Source: JASFQI01 sp050115555
Lineage (GTDB): Bacteria; Desulfobacterota; DSM-4660; Desulfatiglandales; HGW-15
Assembly (NCBI GenBank): GCA_050115555.1
Contig: JASFQI010000132.1
Location: 1-12,083 of the forward strand
DNA: 12,083 nt
Direction: 5' to 3'
Below are positions 8,041-12,083 of the stretch, piece by piece; position 1 is the first letter of the stretch; every line of letters starts with the position of its first letter. The position numbers and the translations under genes are program-made. Under the pieces are notes generated by a model that saw only the letters and a program-made list of their open reading frames with translations, was not told where the DNA came from and searched no databases.

Positions 8041-8509
8041 TCGCCGCCCCCTTCACTTCCCCTTGAGGAAAGGAGGTTTGCATCCTGAAAACCGTTCCTG
8101 CTGGTCACGGAAACGGACCTCACCCTGATTCCCGCTCCCTTGAGAATGCCGTACGTCCCGACGGTCAGCACCCCCCGGCCTAAATTCAAAGATCCTACCG
8201 CAACTGAGGCGCCGGAAGAAAGGAAAAGAAGCTTCGGTGAAGAATCGCCCGCGTCCTGCACGCCACTGGCGTTCTACAACGGCTCCGTAGACGGCGATGG
8301 ACACCGGTTGCCCGACGACGAACTTACCGAAACAAAATCCCCGAAACAAAAAATCACAGAGTGAGATCCTTCCTGTACGCGCATTCGCACACAAAGGACA
8401 TTGACAGGCGTGCTGAAGGCCGACTATAGTTCGATCTACCAATAAGCCACCAAATTTCTTGCACTTTCGTACCCATTACGATTCCTCTTCTCAATAAGGA
8501 GAGCCGGTC
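8041..8509. other. Intergenic region between divergent genes
   Basis: This 469-base stretch has no confidently identified gene. Its right part carries the promoter and ribosome-binding site (AAGGAGA at 8496-8502) of the FecR-domain gene. A minus-strand open frame (8037-8261, GTG start) overlaps the TTG of the MetH-activation gene. Another minus-strand frame covers 8053-8442. Parts of both look protein-like (for example VLTVGTYGILKGAGIRVRS), but neither is recognisable and each lacks a convincing ribosome-binding site. A degraded gene is possible. A short direct repeat of CCGAAACAAAA lies at 8327-8337 and 8341-8351. No riboswitch consensus was found. Confidence 0.5.
8401..8430 (+). promoter_or_regulatory. 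Strong sigma70-type promoter for the FecR-domain gene
   Basis: A perfect -35 box TTGACA (8401-8406) is followed after 18 bases by TATAGT (8425-8430), which matches the -10 consensus at five of six positions. Transcription would start near 8437, giving an untranslated leader of about 70 bases before the ATG at 8510. The local sequence is AT-richer than its surroundings. The -10 lies in the palindrome ACTATAGT (8423-8430). Confidence 0.7.
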
Positions 8510-10312
8510 ATGATGAACGACGGTTTGGGTCGATTCCTCTTTCTCTGCCTGCTCATGCTGTTCGCCTTTATGGCCTTGCCTCTGAACGCCCTTGCGGCTT
8601 CGCACCCCGAGCTCGACAGCCCTCCCGCTGCCGTCCAAGGCATGACCCTGCACCCGGCATATGCTCCTTCCTCCTCTCGATCCGTGGCCGTCATCCACGG
8701 CCAGGTCGGGAAGGTCTGGGTGGCCCGGCCTGCCTTGAATGAGGCCTATCCGGCCAAGTACGGCGATCCGCTTCACGAAGGCGATGCCGTCCACACTGGA
8801 GCCGGGGCTCGCTGCCGGGTTCGGTTCACGAACGGGGATGTGGTGTGCATTGCTTCGGAAACCCACTTCAGTGTGGACCATGTCGAAGACCGGCGGGAAA
8901 AAGGGAAGAAGGTCTCGTTCTTTCGTTTGCTCAAAGGAAAAGCGCTGTTCTATGCCCTCCGACTTTTCCGGTTCAAGGACATGGAGTTTCAGGTGGCCAC
9001 TCCCACTGCGGTGGCCGGCGTACGAGGAACCAAGTTCGGGGTGCATGTGTTCGAGGATCGGGGCGGTCTCGCTTCGAAAAGGGACGTTCGAGTGGCCACA
9101 GCAGGCCGTGATGTGAGCCCGTACCTGAGTCAGGCCCAACCCGGCGCCTCCGGCCTGGTAACGGTGTTCGCCTGTGGGGACGGGACCCTGGAAATCACGA
9201 ACCCCCTCACCGGCGAAACGATTGCCGAGCTGGAGGCACACGAGACGTTCAACTCCCTGACCGGGAGAATCGGCTTCGACCCCCTGGACCTCACCCTGGG
9301 CATGCTGGAGTCCGCCACCCGCCTGCCCGGCCAGGCGTCATTGCCCTCGGGATCCGGCGGGGGGCAAGGCGACAATGGAGTCCCCGGCCAAGACGGGCAA
9401 CAGGCATTCGCTGAGCTGGCTGCGGCCGCTTCCGACGCCCTGACCCATGTCGTGCTCCAGCAGGGGACCTCACAAGCCCATGGACCCGGGGACACGACCG
9501 GAGGAATTCAACCCTTGCCTCAGCCGCTCAAGGGCTACTTCTCCGCCCTGCTGAGGCTTTACGGCTATCCGGATCTCATGGAGGGTTTCGCCAGCATGGC
9601 CCTTCAAGACACCGATCCCCTGCCCCACGCCCCGGACCATGCCGAAGCGCACGGCGTGAATTCCGCGATGAACCTCCTGAGCGTATACGAAGGGTCGGAA
9701 ACCCATGCCAACATCAACTTTCTGGGTGTGTGGAAAGCGGAGCAGATCGTAGAAGGCCCCACCATCTATCTGGGCCAGTCCGGATACCTTCAGTGGGGCT
9801 ATCACATGTCTGACCAGAGTCCAATCGTCTATGGCGTCGCGCCCCTCGAGCTGGAACTCCTGAACAAGATCTGGTTCGTGGAAGGATACCCCACACCGGC
9901 CTCGGAGCTGAGCTCCCTTTCCGGAACCTATCACTACACAGGGGATGTCTTTGGAACCTACTATCCCGGCATGACGGACCTTTCCGGAGCCTACTCGTGT
10001 GACGTGGATTTCGGCGCGGGGCAGGTGCAGAACTTCAACTTCACCGCCCAGGGAGCGGGCCACACCGTCACGTTTACTCAGACAGGCAGCCTTACCATGA
10101 GTGGAAACGGGGAGTTCGCTCTGCTGAACGACGGGCCGGACGGTACGTTCAAAATCGACGGGAGCACGATCCCCGAGTGGAGCGTAAACGGTGCACATTT
10201 CGGGGCCGGTGCAGACAAGGCTCTGGAGCAGGGGGGCACCTGGGCCGGGGTCAACAGCATCACGAACGTGGGAGCCTGGGGCGGGTTTGCCGGAGAACGG
10301 ACCGGGCCTTAG
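8510..10312 (+). CDS. Exported FecR-domain protein with C-terminal TbpB/Slam-substrate-like beta-barrel
   Basis: This 600-residue protein begins with a signal peptide: a short N-region with R8, a hydrophobic core at about 9-24, and a likely cut near NALAA-S at 30/31. There is no lipobox cysteine, so it is exported but probably not a lipoprotein. Residues about 58-180 form a FecR-type domain, shown by YGDPLHEGDAVHTGAGARCRV and the signature TPTAVAGVRGTKFGV (164-178). A Gly-, Gln- and Asp-rich linker follows at about 279-298, then an unassigned middle region. The last 130 residues are rich in Gly, Thr and aromatic residues in alternating beta-type patterns, ending in AHFGAGADKALEQGG and GGFAGER. 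These resemble the small barrel of TbpB-like surface proteins. The first of two ATGs is taken, with AAGGAGA seven bases upstream. No sigma factor or TonB receptor is adjacent, so classical iron signalling is unlikely. The barrel assignment is inference. Confidence 0.85.
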   Translation: MMNDGLGRFLFLCLLMLFAFMALPLNALAASHPELDSPPAAVQGMTLHPAYAPSSSRSVAVIHGQVGKVWVARPALNEAYPAKYGDPLHEGDAVHTGAGARCRVRFTNGDVVCIASETHFSVDHVEDRREKGKKVSFFRLLKGKALFYALRLFRFKDMEFQVATPTAVAGVRGTKFGVHVFEDRGGLASKRDVRVATAGRDVSPYLSQAQPGASGLVTVFACGDGTLEITNPLTGETIAELEAHETFNSLTGRIGFDPLDLTLGMLESATRLPGQASLPSGSGGGQGDNGVPGQDGQQAFAELAAAASDALTHVVLQQGTSQAHGPGDTTGGIQPLPQPLKGYFSALLRLYGYPDLMEGFASMALQDTDPLPHAPDHAEAHGVNSAMNLLSVYEGSETHANINFLGVWKAEQIVEGPTIYLGQSGYLQWGYHMSDQSPIVYGVAPLELELLNKIWFVEGYPTPASELSSLSGTYHYTGDVFGTYYPGMTDLSGAYSCDVDFGAGQVQNFNFTAQGAGHTVTFTQTGSLTMSGNGEFALLNDGPDGTFKIDGSTIPEWSVNGAHFGAGADKALEQGGTWAGVNSITNVGAWGGFAGERTGP

Positions 10313-10357
10313 CAGGTCCCGCTCAAGGCGGGTACGAAGTGCATTGGCGAAGCATGC

Positions 10358-11149
10358 TCATGCTCGGGGACTGGAGGGCACCCCCGGGTTCACGAGGCTT
10401 CGAACGAACGCACCCACGTCCCCCGGGCCGTCCCGTTCCAGGCGCTTGAGAAGCTCGGTGCCGACAACGGCAATCTCGGCCTTTCCCTCTAAAAACGCCA
10501 CATCCTCCCGGCAGGACACCCCGAACCCCACGGCCAGAGGCAAGTGCGTGGCTCGTCTGCAACGCGCAAGATAGGAGGCGATCTCCGAGGCGAACCGGGT
10601 GGGGCTGCCGGTCACACCTCTTCGGGCCACGCAGTAGACAAATCCCTCTCCCAGGGAAGCGATCCGATCCATCCTCTCCTCCGGTGTCGTGGGTGACAGT
10701 GTCAGTACCGGCGAGAGGCCTAGGTCCTTGACAACGCGAAGGAAACGCTCCCCCTCCTCGGGCGGCAGGTCGGGAATCAGAAGCCCTTCCACTCCCATGT
10801 CATCCAGGGATTCGGCAAACCGTTCGACCCCATAGCGGTACACCACATTGTAGTAGGTCATCACCACGATCGGAACGGAAAGGGAGCGGGCCGCAGTCCC
10901 CGCGAGCTCGAGGCACCCGGCGACCGTCACGCCGTTCCGAATGGCCTCCTCGTTGGCTTGAACGATACGGGGACCATCCGCAACCGGATCGGAGAACGGG
11001 ATCTGGAGCTCGAGTACGTCCGTTCCCGATCCCGCCAGGGTTTCCAGGAGATCCAGAGACGCCCGCAGGGAAGGATACCCCAGAACCGTGTGCATCATGA
11101 GGAGAATGGGTTTCCTTTTCAACCGTTCCCGAATCTTCTTTTCAAGCAT
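10358..11149 (-). CDS. trpA: Tryptophan synthase alpha subunit
   Basis: This 263-residue TIM-barrel subunit cleaves indole-3-glycerol phosphate to indole and glyceraldehyde-3-phosphate and channels indole to TrpB. The catalytic pair is E47 and D58 in LELQIPFSDPVADGP. The GVTG loop and the phosphate-site GFGVS are present. The start is the ATG at 11149, which overlaps the trpB stop by eight bases (ATGCTTGA) and has GGAGG just upstream inside trpB. A longer frame to 11311 exists but only reads the trpB sequence out of frame. Several usually conserved segments differ: the N-terminal strand reads LLMMHTVLGYPS rather than a PFVTLGDP-like form, loop 6 reads YCVARRGVTG rather than LLSRAGVTG, and the C-terminal phosphate loop reads VVGTELL rather than SGSAIV. 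These point to a divergent TrpA branch that I recall from delta-proteobacteria, not to a broken gene. Confidence 0.97.
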   Translation of the reverse strand: MLEKKIRERLKRKPILLMMHTVLGYPSLRASLDLLETLAGSGTDVLELQIPFSDPVADGPRIVQANEEAIRNGVTVAGCLELAGTAARSLSVPIVVMTYYNVVYRYGVERFAESLDDMGVEGLLIPDLPPEEGERFLRVVKDLGLSPVLTLSPTTPEERMDRIASLGEGFVYCVARRGVTGSPTRFASEIASYLARCRRATHLPLAVGFGVSCREDVAFLEGKAEIAVVGTELLKRLERDGPGDVGAFVRSLVNPGVPSSPRA

Positions 11150-12083
11150 GACTCCCCTCCACCCTTGAACGAAGAAAGCCCTGCCAGCCCGGGTCTCCCA
11201 GGGCCTCGGCAATGGTGAACACGTCCTTGTCCCCCCGCCCCGAGAGGTTGACCAGCACGATCTCTTCCCCGGGCAGGGTGGCGGCCTCCTGAAACGCCCG
11301 GGCCAGGGCATGGGCCGATTCCAGCGCAGGGACCAGACCCTCCTGCCGAATGCACATCGAAAAGGCGTTCAAGGCCTCGCGGTCGCTCGCCGCCTCCATG
11401 CGTACCTTCCCCTCCTCGGCAAGGTGGGACAGGAGAGGGGAGACCCCGATGTAGTCCAACCCGGCGGCCACACTGGAGGTCGTACGCATATGACCTTGCC
11501 GGTCCTGGAGAAAGTAGCTCTTGTAACCCTGAACCACACCCACGAGGCCTTCGCCGGAGGCCAGCCTGGAGGCATGGCGTCCCGAGCCGAGACCCGACCC
11601 GCCGGCTTCCACACCCACAAGCTCCACCGGGTCATGAAGGAACGCGCTGAAGATACCCAGGGCATTGGATCCGCCGCCCACACAGGCATACACCCTGCAC
11701 GGAAGCACACCCTCGGTTTCGAGGATCTGGCTTCTGGCTTCTTTCCCGATGACGGACTGGAACCGGGCGACCATCTCCGGATAGGGATGGGGCCCGCACG
11801 CCGTTCCAAGGACATAGTGCGTGTCCTCGGGATCTCCACTCCACTCCCGCAGGGCCTGGTTTACGGCGTCCTTGAGCGTGCGGCTGCCGTCTCGCACCGC
11901 CACGACCTCAGCCCCGAGACGCTCCATCCAGAACACATTCGGGCGCTGACGAAGGATATCCTTTTCACCCATGAACACGGTGCATTCCAGCCCGAACCTC
12001 GCCGCCACGGTGGCTGTGGCCACGCCGTGCTGACCGGCCCCGGTCTCGGCGATGAGACGACGCTTTCCCATCCGCCGGGCCAG
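11142..12083 (-). CDS. trpB: Tryptophan synthase beta subunit, N-terminus beyond the window edge
   Basis: About 313 C-terminal residues are visible; the beginning, including the PLP-binding lysine, lies right of the window. TrpB joins indole with L-serine to make tryptophan using pyridoxal phosphate. Visible signatures are LIAETGAGQHGVATATVAAR with the catalytic glutamate (codon 12045-12047), the phosphate-binding GGGSNA (11661-11678), ESAHALA, and LSGRGDKD near the C-terminus, whose serine contacts the PLP ring nitrogen. This is the standard TrpB1 type that pairs with TrpA. The segment usually reading ETHSISAGLDYPGVGPE is TTSSVAAGLDYIGVSPL here (about 11433-11483), with the His-Ser pair replaced but the substrate-contacting Asp kept. 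The gene overlaps trpA by eight bases, so the two are translationally coupled. Other trp genes may lie upstream, beyond the right edge. Confidence 0.97.
   Translation of the reverse strand: MARRMGKRRLIAETGAGQHGVATATVAARFGLECTVFMGEKDILRQRPNVFWMERLGAEVVAVRDGSRTLKDAVNQALREWSGDPEDTHYVLGTACGPHPYPEMVARFQSVIGKEARSQILETEGVLPCRVYACVGGGSNALGIFSAFLHDPVELVGVEAGGSGLGSGRHASRLASGEGLVGVVQGYKSYFLQDRQGHMRTTSSVAAGLDYIGVSPLLSHLAEEGKVRMEAASDREALNAFSMCIRQEGLVPALESAHALARAFQEAATLPGEEIVLVNLSGRGDKDVFTIAEALGDPGWQGFLRSRVEGSHA

Noticed and set aside
8240..8300. Possible cobalamin riboswitch near GCCACTGG, given the B12-related gene
   Set aside because: Only the short GCCACTG string matches. It is on the plus strand, away from the B12-related gene, and the other conserved blocks of the riboswitch are missing.
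10318..10332. Hairpin CCCGC-TCAAG-GCGGG between the FecR-domain gene and trpA as a bidirectional terminator
   Set aside because: Only five pairs and no T-run on either strand; it could just as well be chance in GC-rich sequence.
11150..11311. N-terminal extension of TrpA to an upstream ATG
   Set aside because: The extra 54 residues read trpB out of frame, and family length and the ribosome-binding site support the ATG at 11149.

Overview
The window is a GC-rich, tightly packed stretch of bacterial chromosome carrying eight protein genes, two of them cut by the window edges. Several features suggest an anaerobic or syntrophic delta-proteobacterium (Desulfobacterota-like): an orphan B12-methionine-synthase reactivation protein, a TrpA/TrpB pair with altered active-site loops, an L-2-hydroxyglutarate-oxidase-like flavoprotein coupled to an uncharacterised protein, and a FecR-domain exported protein. 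This placement is an inference from protein character; no rRNA or other decisive marker is present.

Layout. At the left edge, on the plus strand, lies the C-terminal part of an FAD-dependent oxidoreductase (2-643). It overlaps by ATGA an unrecognised protein of kinase-like appearance (640-1524). That gene's stop codon sits inside a very long near-perfect inverted repeat (1505-1579), which resembles a REP/MITE-type element. Next come three plus-strand genes with short gaps: a DinG/YoaA-type Fe-S helicase (1634-3601), a Nudix hydrolase of the ADP-ribose pyrophosphatase type (3670-4230) and a large M16C metalloprotease of the presequence-protease type (4289-7207).

A convergent minus-strand gene (7354-8040, probable TTG start) encodes a stand-alone protein like the activation domain of B12-dependent methionine synthase. 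A 469-base non-coding region (8041-8509) separates it from the divergent gene at 8510-10312. That region carries a strong sigma70-type promoter (TTGACA, 18 bases, TATAGT) for the 8510 gene. The product is an exported FecR-domain protein whose C-terminus looks like a TbpB/Slam-substrate-type beta-barrel. At the right end, on the minus strand, the trpB (partial) and trpA genes overlap by 8 bases and encode tryptophan synthase.

How they work together. trpBA is a clear functional unit, and the oxidoreductase plus kinase-like pair is translationally coupled. The helicase, Nudix and protease genes may be co-transcribed, but they share no obvious pathway beyond housekeeping and damage control. I see no tRNA, rRNA, CRISPR array, transposase gene or complete mobile element. 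The items most worth a second look are the FecR plus barrel protein, the kinase-like partner of the oxidoreductase, the long inverted repeat that ends a gene, and the variant TrpA/TrpB loops.
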